The notes under the pieces: generated by a model | What the model was told of the DNA's origin: nothing | The model's input: only the letters and a program-made list of their open reading frames with translations | The model's database searches: none | Position numbers and translations under genes: made by a program | NCBI GenBank assembly: GCA_963800255.1 | Contig: CAWDAK010000010.1 | Span: 62,001 to 126,000 of the forward strand | DNA length: 64,000 bases | Source: DATFVA01 sp963800255 | GTDB taxonomy: Bacteria > Bacteroidota > Ignavibacteria > Ignavibacteriales > Ignavibacteriaceae | Direction: 5' to 3' | Part shown: in pieces, positions 8,071 through 16,559 of the stretch | Layout of the letters: every line of letters begins with the position of its first letter | How positions within the stretch are numbered: position 1 is the first letter of the stretch

Positions 8071-9549
8071 ATGAAAGTACTACTTGTCTATCCTGAAATA
8101 CCATCATCCTTCTGGGGATTTAAAGATGCCTTAAAATTTGTCTCAAAAAAAGCTTCGGAGCCTCCACTGGGGTTGATTACCGTTGCAGCGTTGCTTCCCG
8201 ATGAATGGGAAAAGAAATTGGTTGATATGAATGTATCAAAACTTGAAGACAGCTCTATTCTATGGGCTGATTATGTTTTCCTGAGCGGTATGAACATCCA
8301 GATCAATTCTTTTAAAGAAGTTATCAGAAGATGCAATAAGCTGAACGTTAAGGTTGCCGCCGGTGGACCGCTGGCAACTACCCAGTATAAAGATTTCCTG
8401 GGGGTAGATTATTTTATATTAAATGAGGCTGAAAATACTCTTCCTCCCTTCCTGGAGGATTTAAAAAACGGCAATCCGAAGTCAGTCTACACCTCAGAGG
8501 AGTATCCGGATATCACATATTCTCCCGTTCCTAAATGGGAGCTGCTTGATATAAAAAAGTATGCTGCACTTTCATTGCAGTATTCACGAGGATGCCCTTA
8601 TGACTGCGACTTCTGCAGTATTACTATGTTGAACGGAAGAAAACCAAGAACCAAGTCGGAATCACAATTTATAGATGAACTTGACGCTATCTACCTCCTT
8701 GGATGGAGAGGGCCGATTTCAATTGTGGATGATAACTTTATAGGGAATAAGAAGAAATTGAAGAATGAAATTCTCCCCGCAATGATCCAATGGGCCAAAG
8801 ATAAAAACTACCCGTTCACATATGTAACCGAAGTTTCAATGAATCTTTCAGATGATGAAGATCTGATGAGTATGATGATTGAGGCCGGATTTAACAGCAT
8901 ATTCATAGGGATTGAAACACCGAGCGCCGATGGGCTGGAAGAATGCGGCAAATTTCAAAATTTAAAACGCGACCTTATTTCGTCGGTTAAAATCCTCCAG
9001 AATCATGGGTTTATTGTATCAGGCGGTTTTATAGTGGGATTCGATAGTGATAAGAGCAGCGTTTTCCAGGAGCAGATTAACTTTATACAGAAGAGTGGAA
9101 TCGTATCGGCGATGGTCGGACTATTAAATGCCCCTACAGGGACAAAGCTATTCAGAAGAATGCAGTTGGAGAACCGTCTGCTTGATATGTTCAGCGGAAA
9201 CAATATGGATGGAAGTATGAATTTTATTCCCAAAATGAATTACAGGGATCTTATCTCCGGTTATTCTAATATTATAAGTACAATTTACTCCCAACATGAA
9301 TATTATATCCGGGTTAAAAAATTCCTTAATAATTATAAGCTGCCTGTATGGAGTAAAAATAAAATCAGGCTTACCGAAGTAAAAGCTTTCATCAGGCTGG
9401 TCTGGCTTCTCGGAACTCTTGAAAAAGGGAAAAAATATTTCTGGAAACTGCTTGCATTCACAATTTTTAAGCATCCTCAGAAATTTCCGCTGGCTATGAC
9501 GATGGCTGTATATGGATATCATTTCAGAAGGGTGGCAGCCCGAATCTAA
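8071..9549 (+). CDS. B12-binding radical SAM protein (DUF4070-type)
   Basis: 492 residues. The N-terminal cobalamin-binding-like domain (1-140) starts 'MKVLLVYPEIPSSFWGFK' and has 'PPLGLITVAALLP'. The radical SAM domain has its cluster motif 'SRGCPYDCDFC' (Cys175, Cys179, Cys182), and 'IFIGIETP' marks the TIM-barrel. The C-terminal region from about residue 370 ('SGYSNIISTIYSQHEYYIRVKKFL') is the DUF4070-type extension. Hopanoid C-2 methylase HpnP and related methylases share this architecture and the FWxFK...PPLGL opening. The N-terminal domain lacks an obvious DxHxxG cobalamin motif, as in many class B members. The substrate is unknown; a methyl transfer or C-C bond reaction on a lipid is plausible. 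Confidence 0.82.
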   Translation: MKVLLVYPEIPSSFWGFKDALKFVSKKASEPPLGLITVAALLPDEWEKKLVDMNVSKLEDSSILWADYVFLSGMNIQINSFKEVIRRCNKLNVKVAAGGPLATTQYKDFLGVDYFILNEAENTLPPFLEDLKNGNPKSVYTSEEYPDITYSPVPKWELLDIKKYAALSLQYSRGCPYDCDFCSITMLNGRKPRTKSESQFIDELDAIYLLGWRGPISIVDDNFIGNKKKLKNEILPAMIQWAKDKNYPFTYVTEVSMNLSDDEDLMSMMIEAGFNSIFIGIETPSADGLEECGKFQNLKRDLISSVKILQNHGFIVSGGFIVGFDSDKSSVFQEQINFIQKSGIVSAMVGLLNAPTGTKLFRRMQLENRLLDMFSGNNMDGSMNFIPKMNYRDLISGYSNIISTIYSQHEYYIRVKKFLNNYKLPVWSKNKIRLTEVKAFIRLVWLLGTLEKGKKYFWKLLAFTIFKHPQKFPLAMTMAVYGYHFRRVAARI

Positions 9550-9644
9550 AAGAAATTAGTAGTTTGTTTGCATCACGGAAGTTTATTTTCTCACACCATA
9601 AATGATGAGGTTTGTATATGTTATGCCTCAAAACGGAGAAAATG

Positions 9645-9878
9645 ATGACAGACAAAGATGTAATGGAAAAAATTAAGGATCTGCTGGAAAAAGAACATAA
9701 GCTCTACTCTAAAAATGGTTTAACGGTTGAGGAAAGAATGGAAGCTGAGAAGGTTCAAGTTGAACTTGACCGTTACTGGGACTTGCTCAGACAGAGGAGA
9801 GCGTTAAAAGAATTCGGAGATAATCCTGATAAAGCGGGGCTGCGGGGTACGGATACTGTTGAAAATTATGAGCAGTAG
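9645..9878 (+). CDS. DUF2630 family protein
   Basis: 77 residues, all alpha and highly charged: 'LLEKEHKLYSKNGLTVEERMEAEKVQVELDRYWDLLRQRRA' spread along the chain, ending 'VENYEQ'. This layout is the DUF2630 family, small soluble proteins of unknown function. The start is taken at the second of two adjacent ATGs (MTDKDVMEKI) because GGAG lies six bases upstream. An upstream TTG at 9612 would add eleven poorly conserved residues. It follows the radical SAM gene by roughly 95 bp and is followed by a possible terminator. Confidence 0.72.
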   Translation: MTDKDVMEKIKDLLEKEHKLYSKNGLTVEERMEAEKVQVELDRYWDLLRQRRALKEFGDNPDKAGLRGTDTVENYEQ

Positions 9879-9898
9879 TTTATAAGTCCCGATTTGTA

Positions 9899-9920
9899 TG
9901 ACACCCGGGTCCAGGTGTCA
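9899..9920 (+). terminator. Candidate terminator hairpin after the DUF2630 gene
   Basis: TGACACC and GGTGTCA form a 7-bp perfect stem with an 8-base loop, followed by an AT-rich stretch (gtattatttatta) rather than a clean T-run. It lies 20 bp after the DUF2630 stop and about 100 bp before the next gene on the same strand. Confidence 0.4.
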
Positions 9921-10018
9921 GTATTATTTATTATATTCCTGATATTAATCTCTATATCCCGTCTCTCACTTATATTTTTTTAACCCGCACATTATTTAAT
10001 TATTAGAGGAGTATATAT

Positions 10019-10660
10019 ATGAAAATAGGTATTATAGGTTCCGGAGTAGTAGGCCGGCAGCTTGGTCTTGGATTTATAAAACTTGGACATGAAGTCAAAC
10101 TGGGGACAAGAGATGTTTCAAAACTTGATGAATGGAAAAACGAAGCAGGAGGCAAAGCCTCAGCAGGCAGCAATGAAGAAGCTGCAAAATTCGGTGAAAT
10201 AATTGTGCTTGCAACCGGCTGGGCTGGAACAGAGAATGCACTTAATCTGGCAGGCAAAAAGAACTTCACAGGTAAAATAGTAATTGATGTTACAAATCCT
10301 CTCGATCATTCAAAAGGAGGTCCTCCCCGTCTAGATGCTTCTCCGGGTAATTCGGCCGGAGAAAAAATTCAGAAATGGCTTCCTGATGCAAAAGTTGTTA
10401 AAGCTTTTAATACGATTAGTGCATACATCATGATTGCCCCGCACAGGGAAGAAGGTGATCCCGATCTTTTTATCTGCGGAAATGAAAAGGAAGCTAAAAA
10501 CGTTGTTGGTGAGATTGCGGAAAAGTGGGGATGGAAAAATATAATTGATATGGGAGACATTACTGAAGCTTACTGGCTTGAAGCTTTTGCTATGCTATGG
10601 ATTCATTACGGATTTAAAAATAATATCTGGACTCATGCCTTTAAACTTTTAAAAAAATAA
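10019..10660 (+). CDS. NAD(P)-binding F420-reductase-like oxidoreductase
   Basis: 213 residues in one Rossmann domain with the dinucleotide motif 'IGIIGSGVVGRQLG' at residues 3-16. It then has 'VKLGTRDVSK' (a basic residue placed to favour NADPH), 'ATGWAGTENAL', 'IVIDVTNPLDHSKGG' and 'KVVKAFNTISAYIM'. This is the pattern of the NADPH-dependent F420 reductase-like family (pyrroline-5-carboxylate reductase superfamily). Outside archaea and actinobacteria these proteins usually act on unknown substrates, and there is no sign of F420 biosynthesis here. The start has a good AGAGGAG site. A terminator follows at once. Confidence 0.78.
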   Translation: MKIGIIGSGVVGRQLGLGFIKLGHEVKLGTRDVSKLDEWKNEAGGKASAGSNEEAAKFGEIIVLATGWAGTENALNLAGKKNFTGKIVIDVTNPLDHSKGGPPRLDASPGNSAGEKIQKWLPDAKVVKAFNTISAYIMIAPHREEGDPDLFICGNEKEAKNVVGEIAEKWGWKNIIDMGDITEAYWLEAFAMLWIHYGFKNNIWTHAFKLLKK

Positions 10661-10669
10661 AAAGAGAAA

Positions 10670-10698
10670 AAGGCTTTATCCCCTTGAGTTAAAGCCTT
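10670..10698. terminator. Bidirectional terminator
   Basis: AAGGCTTTA and TAAAGCCTT make a 9-bp stem. It is flanked by an A-rich run on the left and a T-rich run on the right, between the convergent genes 10019..10660 and 10717..11037. It should stop transcription from both sides. Confidence 0.75.
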
Positions 10699-10716
10699 GT
10701 TCTTCTTTTGATTTAT

Positions 10717-11037
10717 TTATGATCGGGCAGTATGTACGTGTCCAGGTGATTCGTGCTGGGCAACATTCCATATAGCAAGTAATCCGATTACTACACCTGA
10801 AATAAAGAAATTCCAGGGAACTACTAACATAAACGCCACACCGCTAAGGAACAGCCAGATACCAATGATGCCATTTACGGTACCTTGCCAGCTGTTAGCC
10901 CTGGCAGCGCCCCAGAAACCGAAGACAAATGCTACGATTCCTGCAATTATCATACTTGAAGGCGTTCTTATCGCCGGAATAAATGTGCTTACTATAAGCC
11001 ATATACCTACTGCGAGATCCATCCATCCTTGCCACAT
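10717..11037 (-). CDS. SPW-repeat-like integral membrane protein
   Basis: 106 residues with four hydrophobic helices arranged as two similar halves. Each half starts with a 'W..W.D(N)..(V)GIWL(I/F)' element: 'MWQGWMDLAVGIWLIVSTFI' at the N-terminus and 'NSWQGTVNGIIGIWLFLSGV' in the middle. This tandem layout matches SPW-repeat proteins, which are small, conserved and of unknown function. The C-terminus is short and has two histidines (ESPGHVHTARS). It is divergent from the APC permease gene. The family call is by pattern only. Confidence 0.6.
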   Translation of the reverse strand: MWQGWMDLAVGIWLIVSTFIPAIRTPSSMIIAGIVAFVFGFWGAARANSWQGTVNGIIGIWLFLSGVAFMLVVPWNFFISGVVIGLLAIWNVAQHESPGHVHTARS

Positions 11038-11347
11038 AATTTACTCCATTTTGTTCAACATATATTTCATTTATTAATTTAAAAGCATTAAAAAAATTAT
11101 CAAGTTGTATGAAGTTATGGTGCTTTTAATCAATATCTTCATAACCTTTTATGATAAAATAGTTTATAGTTTCCTATGCAGAACCCGATCCTGCAAAATG
11201 GTGACGTGAGAAACAGCGTAACTTGAACGTTATCTAATCTGAATTTCTTCAATAATAATTTTTCCAACTGAAAAAAATCTTGCTTATCTTGGTCAGGGCA
11301 AATTTCAGTTCTAAAACACGAGCGGTTAATATCCGGGAGGCTCGCAG
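11038..11347. other. Divergent intergenic region upstream of the APC permease
   Basis: 310 bp between two divergent genes. It is AT-rich on the left, with a strong ribosome site (GGGAGG, just before 11348) on the right. A short inverted pair GTTATG/CATAAC lies at 11114-11145. I looked for a c-di-AMP (ydaO-type) riboswitch, since such permeases are often controlled that way, and could not make the expected structure. Both promoters must lie here, but I cannot place them. Confidence 0.4.
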
Positions 11348-13609
11348 ATGAAAAAGTTTGAAACAGAAGTTCACCTGAGTAGAGAGATGCGTTTAATGGA
11401 CGCCACCCTCATCGGCGTTGGGGCCATGATTGGAGCAGGTATCTTCGTACTTACAGGAATTGCTGCAGGGGTAGCAGGACCAGGATTAATAATCACCTTC
11501 GCATTAAATGGATTCGTGGCACTTCTTACTGCGTTTTCCTATGCTGAACTCGGTTCCTGTTTTCACGATGCCGGAGGCGGCTACTTATGGGTGAAGGAGG
11601 GCCTTCCGAAATGGAACGGTTTCATTTCAGGCTGGATGAGCTGGTTTGCTCACGCCGTTGCCTGCAGCCTTTATGCTCTTGGTTTCGGCGCTTATTTTGA
11701 ACTGGTACTTCATGAATTTAATATTGTAATGCCTCATTGGGGATTTTTATCTCCGCAGAAAATCCTTGCTGCTGTTACCGCCCTCCTTTTTGCGTATGTA
11801 AATTTTCGCGGGGCTTCTGAAGCAGGAAAAATCGGCAATATTGTCACAATGGCAAAGATTGTGATCCTGATGATATTTATAGGCTTTGGACTTAACCTTA
11901 TTCTTCACAGACCTGATTGGCAGGAAGCGTTTACTCCTTTTCTTCCTAATGGATGGAGCGGAGTATTCAAAGCAATGGGGTTAACTTTCATAGCTTTCCA
12001 GGGATTTGAAGTTATATCTCAATGCTCGGAGGAAATAAAAAATCCGAAGAAGAATATTCCGCGTGCAGTTTTTCTTTCCCTAATCATCGTCCTTCCGATT
12101 TATTTATTGATTGCATTCACTTCCCTTGGCGCTGTTAAACCTGATGGAATGACGCCGTGGGATTATCTGGCATCGAATAAAGAAACGGCGTTGGTTGAAG
12201 TGGCAAAAACATTTTTTGTGGGAGGCGGGATAATGCTGCTGGTAGGGGGTATTATTTCCACAATGTCAGCATTGAATGCAACAATATATTCTTCCTCACG
12301 AGTGGCCTTTGCAATGGGAAGAGACAGAAATTTTCCAACTTTCTTCAGCAAAGTCCACAAGAAAAATTTCACTCCCCATCTTTCAATTTTATTTTCATTA
12401 TTTCTAGTTGTTATAATGGCGGTTTCGCTGCCTATAGAAGATGTAGCAAGCGCAGCAGATATAATGTTTCTTTTATTATTTTTACAGGTCAACATTACTC
12501 TTATACGGCTTCGAAAGAAAAGACCTGATCTGGACAGAGGGTTTATTACTCCATTCTTTCCCTACGTTTCCATCGCTGCTATATTGATGTTATTATTCCT
12601 TGCTGTGTATATGTTCAGCTACAGTCCCACAGCCTGGGTTGTTACGGGTATATGGATAAGCATTGGCTTATTTACCTACCGAACATATGCATCAAAAAGA
12701 GAGGTAGAGCATGTACGGAAAGTTCAATCGCTTGAAAGGCTTGAAAGAAAAGAATATAAAATTCTTGTACCGCTGGCAAACGGAAATTCAGTTTCAAGTC
12801 TTACCCACCTCGCAAAAGCAATAGCCGTTAAAGATAACTCGGAAATACTCTTCCTGCATGTAAATGAAATCAAGGAAGGCAGTCCCCTCGCTGTAGAGGC
12901 AAGTGATACAGAAAGGGCAATGCCTTTATTTGAAACGGCACGAAGTATCATGGGAGAATCGGGGGTAACTTCGCGTCCAATAGTTACCGTTTCCCACCGG
13001 ATATCCGAGGGGATTGTGCAGACTGCAGAAGAAGAAAGATGCAATTTTATAATAGTTGGAAGGGAAAAGAATCCTACCTTCCTTGAACGTTTTTTTTCCT
13101 CTATAATTGACAGTGTAATACAGAGATTTCCGGGTGAGGTTGCCGTCCTCCATGGGACTTTCATCAAAGAACAAATAAATACAATTCTAATACCATTTAA
13201 CACAGATATTCATGCAATTCTTGCAGCAGAAGTGGCCCCGGCGTTTGTGGATTATTTTGGATGCAAAATAAAGCTGCTGCTTGTGTACGAGCCGGATACA
13301 TCCCAGCAGGAAAAAGAAAGACGCGAGGAAAAAGCCAGGGAGCTGATAAGTGAAAATAATATCCCGGCCGAACTTATTGTCATGCAGGATTCGGATATCC
13401 TAACCAGTATTGTTGAGGAATCATCAAACGCAGATATGATTGTAATGGGAGGCAAAACGGGGGATTTCCTCGAGCTTTTATTTGGCAGGTCACTGGCGCA
13501 GGAAATTACAGAACAATCTGCCTGTCCCGTTTTATGGGTAAAGGAGTATGAAGAAAGGGAATCTTTCTGGAAATTATTATTAAAATCACCAATTGCTAAG
13601 GGAGTTTGA
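11348..13609 (+). CDS. APC-family permease fused to two universal stress protein domains
   Basis: 753 residues. Residues 1 to about 445 are an amino acid/polyamine/cation (APC) permease with about 12 membrane helices: the opening 'MRLMDATLIGVGAMIGAGIFVLTG' spans the first helix with its GxGxGIF substrate-binding break, and 'FIAFQGFEVISQCSEEIKNP' marks helix 6. The cytoplasmic tail holds two UspA-like domains, about 468-600 and 604-740. The second has the ATP-binding signature 'MGGKTGDFLELLFGRSLAQE', and the first has 'VGREKNPTFLERFFSS'. The tail probably gates transport in response to nucleotide binding. It is coupled to the next gene, which starts one base after its stop. Confidence 0.9.
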   Translation: MKKFETEVHLSREMRLMDATLIGVGAMIGAGIFVLTGIAAGVAGPGLIITFALNGFVALLTAFSYAELGSCFHDAGGGYLWVKEGLPKWNGFISGWMSWFAHAVACSLYALGFGAYFELVLHEFNIVMPHWGFLSPQKILAAVTALLFAYVNFRGASEAGKIGNIVTMAKIVILMIFIGFGLNLILHRPDWQEAFTPFLPNGWSGVFKAMGLTFIAFQGFEVISQCSEEIKNPKKNIPRAVFLSLIIVLPIYLLIAFTSLGAVKPDGMTPWDYLASNKETALVEVAKTFFVGGGIMLLVGGIISTMSALNATIYSSSRVAFAMGRDRNFPTFFSKVHKKNFTPHLSILFSLFLVVIMAVSLPIEDVASAADIMFLLLFLQVNITLIRLRKKRPDLDRGFITPFFPYVSIAAILMLLFLAVYMFSYSPTAWVVTGIWISIGLFTYRTYASKREVEHVRKVQSLERLERKEYKILVPLANGNSVSSLTHLAKAIAVKDNSEILFLHVNEIKEGSPLAVEASDTERAMPLFETARSIMGESGVTSRPIVTVSHRISEGIVQTAEEERCNFIIVGREKNPTFLERFFSSIIDSVIQRFPGEVAVLHGTFIKEQINTILIPFNTDIHAILAAEVAPAFVDYFGCKIKLLLVYEPDTSQQEKERREEKARELISENNIPAELIVMQDSDILTSIVEESSNADMIVMGGKTGDFLELLFGRSLAQEITEQSACPVLWVKEYEERESFWKLLLKSPIAKGV

Positions 13610-13610
13610 A

Positions 13611-14267
13611 ATGGATAATTCTATAGAAGGACCTTTTTTTGATTTTGGGAAGGAGATCATTGGTTACCTGCCAAATCTCCTCGGAGGTGTTCTGCTCCTG
13701 GCAATAGGCTGGTTTGCAGGGTGGCTTGCGAAACGCATTATTGTTCAGCTTCTGGTGGCATTCCGTCTGGAAAAACTTTTTACGAGGGTGAGATGGCGGC
13801 AGACTTTATCAAAAGCTGATATCAGGTATGCTTTATTCGGATTTATAGGAAACATAGTCTTCTTTGTAGTTTTCCTCATCTTTCTTTATACGGCTCTTGA
13901 CGCAATGAAGCTTACGGTGCTTTCAAGTCTCATACAGAATGGTGTATTATTCATTCCGAAGCTGATAGTTGCGTTCTTGATATTCGGTATAGGCTGGATA
14001 ATTGCCGGCCGGGTTTCCAGCTCAGTCTATATAGCTTTAGCGAAGGAAAATGTGCCTTCATACTCCCTTATTTCAAGATTTTTAAGATTTGCCATTTTAC
14101 TTTTCTTTGCGGCAATGGCCCTGGCTGAAATTGAAATCGCTTTAGAGATTGTAATAATAGGGTTTACAACTATATTTATAACCCTTGCAGTAGTTGCAAT
14201 AGTATTCGCTGTAACAGGAGGCAAGTCTTACATAAATAATTTTTTTAAAATATCTGATCATAAATAA
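13611..14267 (+). CDS. Conserved-TM-helix (small-conductance channel-like) membrane protein
   Basis: 218 residues with about five membrane helices. Two copies of a motif resembling the conserved TM helix repeat of MscS-like proteins are visible: 'LPNLLGGVLLLAIGWFAGWLAKRI' (split here over its halves) and 'IPKLIVAFLIFGIGWIIAGRV'. It lacks the soluble MscS beta domain and stops after 'VTGGKSYINNFF'. The ATG at 13611 is chosen over an upstream TTG at 13593 because it has a GGGAG site and directly follows the permease stop codon. The operon with an APC-USP permease suggests a shared role in osmolyte or ion balance. Confidence 0.75.
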   Translation: MDNSIEGPFFDFGKEIIGYLPNLLGGVLLLAIGWFAGWLAKRIIVQLLVAFRLEKLFTRVRWRQTLSKADIRYALFGFIGNIVFFVVFLIFLYTALDAMKLTVLSSLIQNGVLFIPKLIVAFLIFGIGWIIAGRVSSSVYIALAKENVPSYSLISRFLRFAILLFFAAMALAEIEIALEIVIIGFTTIFITLAVVAIVFAVTGGKSYINNFFKISDHK

Positions 14268-14277
14268 GTCTAAAGAG

Positions 14278-14700
14278 ATGTTATTACGCAGAAGTATTAT
14301 TTTACTTCTTTTAATCTTTCCGTCGGCTGAGCTTAGCTTTGCGCAGGAGACATCTGAAGATAAAGTTAATAAACAGACTTCATATGATCAGCTCATTAAA
14401 ATACAGACACAGTTAAATGAATTTGAGTTTTACCGTGAGCTGAATTATATGAGAATGGATCTTAACCTGAATAACGATCCCAATACTATCTGGATGTGGA
14501 CAAAACTTGCACTATTAAACAATGGAAAGCCGGACAAATATTCTGGTGAGAGCCCTGTGAACATGCTGGAACCGCTTCACCAGCAGTTTTTGGAAAATTC
14601 AAAGTTCAATCCTGTACGTTATGTATTGGGAATGGCCCAGACTGCCGCAGTCGGTTATCTGGCCTACCGCCATATAAAGAAGTACGGTTTATTTAGGTAA
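14278..14700 (+). CDS. Secreted or periplasmic protein of unknown function
   Basis: 140 residues with a signal peptide (hydrophobic residues 5-16, cleavage likely after SFAQ at about residue 22). The mature part is polar and helical: 'SYDQLIKIQTQLNEFEFYRELNYMRMDLNL' spread over about 35 residues. A more hydrophobic C-terminal stretch 'VLGMAQTAAVGYLAYRHI' could be a membrane segment. I do not recognise the family. It begins ten bases after the TM-helix gene and is probably the third gene of the permease operon. Its end lies four bases from the convergent gene 14705..15526. Confidence 0.6.
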   Translation: MLLRRSIILLLLIFPSAELSFAQETSEDKVNKQTSYDQLIKIQTQLNEFEFYRELNYMRMDLNLNNDPNTIWMWTKLALLNNGKPDKYSGESPVNMLEPLHQQFLENSKFNPVRYVLGMAQTAAVGYLAYRHIKKYGLFR

Positions 14701-14704
14701 CCTT

Positions 14705-15526
14705 CTAAAGTTCTCCCAGCCATTTCTGAGCAAATGAGCGCCCGGCCTCAGTTGCTCCTTTACCTGCCCTGTAGCAAAGTTTCCACAGGTAACTTTTCCT
14801 TTCGTACTCCTGTTTAACAAAAATCTGCCTGTTATTTTGGTCGGCTGCCGTCTTAGCTGAAAAATCGACATCCTTTGTCTCATCCAGAAATTTGTTAAGC
14901 CAGGCTTTTATCAATGAGCGGGGATCATTTTCAGGAAAATCCTGCTGCCATTGCGCAATCTTGTTATTGTATTCATTCATTTGCTGATCGTACATTTGTT
15001 TATACATACCTTCAACTTCTTTACTGAACATTGGATTATCAGGATTGTCTATCTCTTTAAGCTGTTCTTTAAATTGTTTTACTGTTTCATCAAACATGTT
15101 CTGCTGATCAGCAGGCATTTTAGATTTTGTTTCCTCAATATTCTTTATTCCTTCTACAATACCTTTTCTCTGTTCCTCCTTCATCTCATCCATAGTCTTT
15201 GGTTTCTCCGGAGGTTCGGGTCTGCGCGTTTCCCTGAGTTCATTGTACTTGTTCAAAAATTCCGGAGTTGCAGAGAACTCTTTGGTGTATTTAGCCACAG
15301 CTTCAACAATTGAGGCGCGCTCACCGGAGGCAATGCTCTTAAGAGTATGTGGATTAGGAATGTAAAAGTTAGAAGATGCACAATTAGACCAGATCATATT
15401 TTTAGCCCCATCTTCGTCTGTCTGGATCTGCTGCAGGATATTTTTCATTTTGTCGTCTACAAATTTTCCTGCAGTAATACCGAGAAGTATTATTATCAGT
15501 GGAATAGTAAGAAGTATTTTTTTCAT
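14705..15526 (-). CDS. Exported protein of unknown function with coiled-coil segment
   Basis: 273 residues with an N-terminal signal peptide or anchor (residues 1-20, KKILLTIPLIIILLGITAG). The middle is rich in charged helices (about residues 95-190, with proline-rich 'RRPEPPEKPKTMDEM' just before) and likely forms a coiled coil. The end has aromatic and glycine residues ('YLWKLCYRAGKGATEAGRSF'). A single cysteine pair (Cys51 and the one in 'LWKLCYRAG') could form a disulfide in the periplasm. Start at 15526 rather than 15532 because AGGAAG lies eight bases before it. No family recognised. Confidence 0.6.
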   Translation of the reverse strand: MKKILLTIPLIIILLGITAGKFVDDKMKNILQQIQTDEDGAKNMIWSNCASSNFYIPNPHTLKSIASGERASIVEAVAKYTKEFSATPEFLNKYNELRETRRPEPPEKPKTMDEMKEEQRKGIVEGIKNIEETKSKMPADQQNMFDETVKQFKEQLKEIDNPDNPMFSKEVEGMYKQMYDQQMNEYNNKIAQWQQDFPENDPRSLIKAWLNKFLDETKDVDFSAKTAADQNNRQIFVKQEYERKSYLWKLCYRAGKGATEAGRSFAQKWLGEL

Positions 15527-15629
15527 AAACATTTCTTCCTGAAAAGTTAATTGTGAAGGCTAAATTTGATTAAATCCCTCTTTGTTTTCAATAGTTGTTT
15601 ATCAGAAACAATAATTTTACTTGCTTTTA

Positions 15630-15657
15630 TGATATTAATGTGATATCATTATGATAG
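15630..15657. promoter_or_regulatory. Three phased direct repeats: candidate RHH operator
   Basis: TGATAT at 15630 and 15641 and TGATAG at 15652 recur with exactly 11-bp spacing, so they face the same side of the helix. The first two also belong to an inverted pair, ATGATAT and ATATCAT (15629-15649). The array ends 20 bp before the SPFH start codon. Ribbon-helix-helix dimers bind such short tandem sites cooperatively, and the last gene of this operon encodes one, so autoregulation is inferred. Confidence 0.5.
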
Positions 15658-15676
15658 CAATTATAAGAGGTTAAAA

Positions 15677-16549
15677 ATGCAAACAGTATCAGAAAAAAAA
15701 GCATCTAAGTTAAACGGTTTTATCGCTTTGTTAATAGTATTGTTCTTCATCGCTTTAGACGTAGTTCTTTTTATCAGCGGGGTAAGAGCAAGAAATCCCT
15801 CATTTCTCTGGTATTTTTTCCCCATTACCTTCCTGATCATCGTATCCCTGGCAGGATTGATAACGGTACAGCCGAATGATTCGAGAGTTATCATTTTCTT
15901 CGGCAGTTACAGCGGGACTGTAAGAGAAACCGGTTTCTGGTGGATAAATCCATTCACTATAAAAAGAAAAGTAACATTAAGGATCAGAAATTTTAATAGT
16001 GATAAAATAAAAGTAAATGACCTGCGAGGAAACCCGATTGAGATAGCGGCAGTAATTGTGTGGAGAGTTTTTGATACTTCACGGGCTGTTTTTGATGTAG
16101 ACAACTACGAAGAGTTCGTTGCAATACAGAGTGAGACGGCTATCCGTTCGCTAACATCGGAGTACCCTTATGATGGAGAAGAGGATAAAGCTTCATTAAG
16201 AGGGAGTCCCCAGGAGATTGCAGAGGCGCTGCAGAAACAGGTTCAATCGCGTTTGGAGATAGCCGGAGTTGAAGTTGTTGAAGCTCGTATTAGTCACCTC
16301 GCTTATGCACAGGAAATCGCCCAGGCAATGCTCCGCAGGCAGCAGGCTGAAGCAATCGTTGCAGCCAGGCAGAAAATAGTTGAAGGGGCTGTCGGGATGG
16401 TAGAAAGCGCTCTGCTCGCTTTAAGTCAGCAGAATATAGTTCAGCTTGATGAGGACAAGAAAGCTACTATGGTTAATAATTTAATGGTAGCTCTGGTTTC
16501 CGAAAGAGAAATGCAGCCTGTTATAAATACAGGAACACTTTATCAATAA
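15677..16549 (+). CDS. SPFH/Band 7 domain membrane protein
   Basis: 290 residues: two close membrane segments (about 13-32 and 41-60) followed by an SPFH domain with typical elements 'VQPNDSRVIIFFGSYSGTVR', 'LRIRNFNSDKIKVNDLRGNP' and 'AAVIVWRVFDTSRAVFDV'. The 'VVEARISHLAYAQEIAQAML' stretch precedes an alanine- and glutamate-rich helical tail ('RRQQAEAIVAARQKIV'). SPFH proteins oligomerise into large rings at membranes and organise microdomains or proteases. No NfeD-type partner is adjacent; instead two small genes follow with 10- and 16-bp gaps. The start is the ATG after an AGAGG site. Confidence 0.88.
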   Translation: MQTVSEKKASKLNGFIALLIVLFFIALDVVLFISGVRARNPSFLWYFFPITFLIIVSLAGLITVQPNDSRVIIFFGSYSGTVRETGFWWINPFTIKRKVTLRIRNFNSDKIKVNDLRGNPIEIAAVIVWRVFDTSRAVFDVDNYEEFVAIQSETAIRSLTSEYPYDGEEDKASLRGSPQEIAEALQKQVQSRLEIAGVEVVEARISHLAYAQEIAQAMLRRQQAEAIVAARQKIVEGAVGMVESALLALSQQNIVQLDEDKKATMVNNLMVALVSEREMQPVINTGTLYQ

Positions 16550-16559
16550 GGTTTACGAA

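Noticed and set aside
9645..9878. Start at the upstream TTG (9612)
   Set aside because: The extra residues are not family-like and the ribosome site fits the ATG at 9645.
11038..11347. Possible c-di-AMP (ydaO) riboswitch before the APC permease
   Set aside because: The conserved structural cores could not be found; only a weak 6-bp inverted pair is seen.
12724..13203. Long minus-strand open frame inside the APC-USP gene
   Set aside because: It is opposite a coding region with clear USP motifs and its translation has no recognisable domain.
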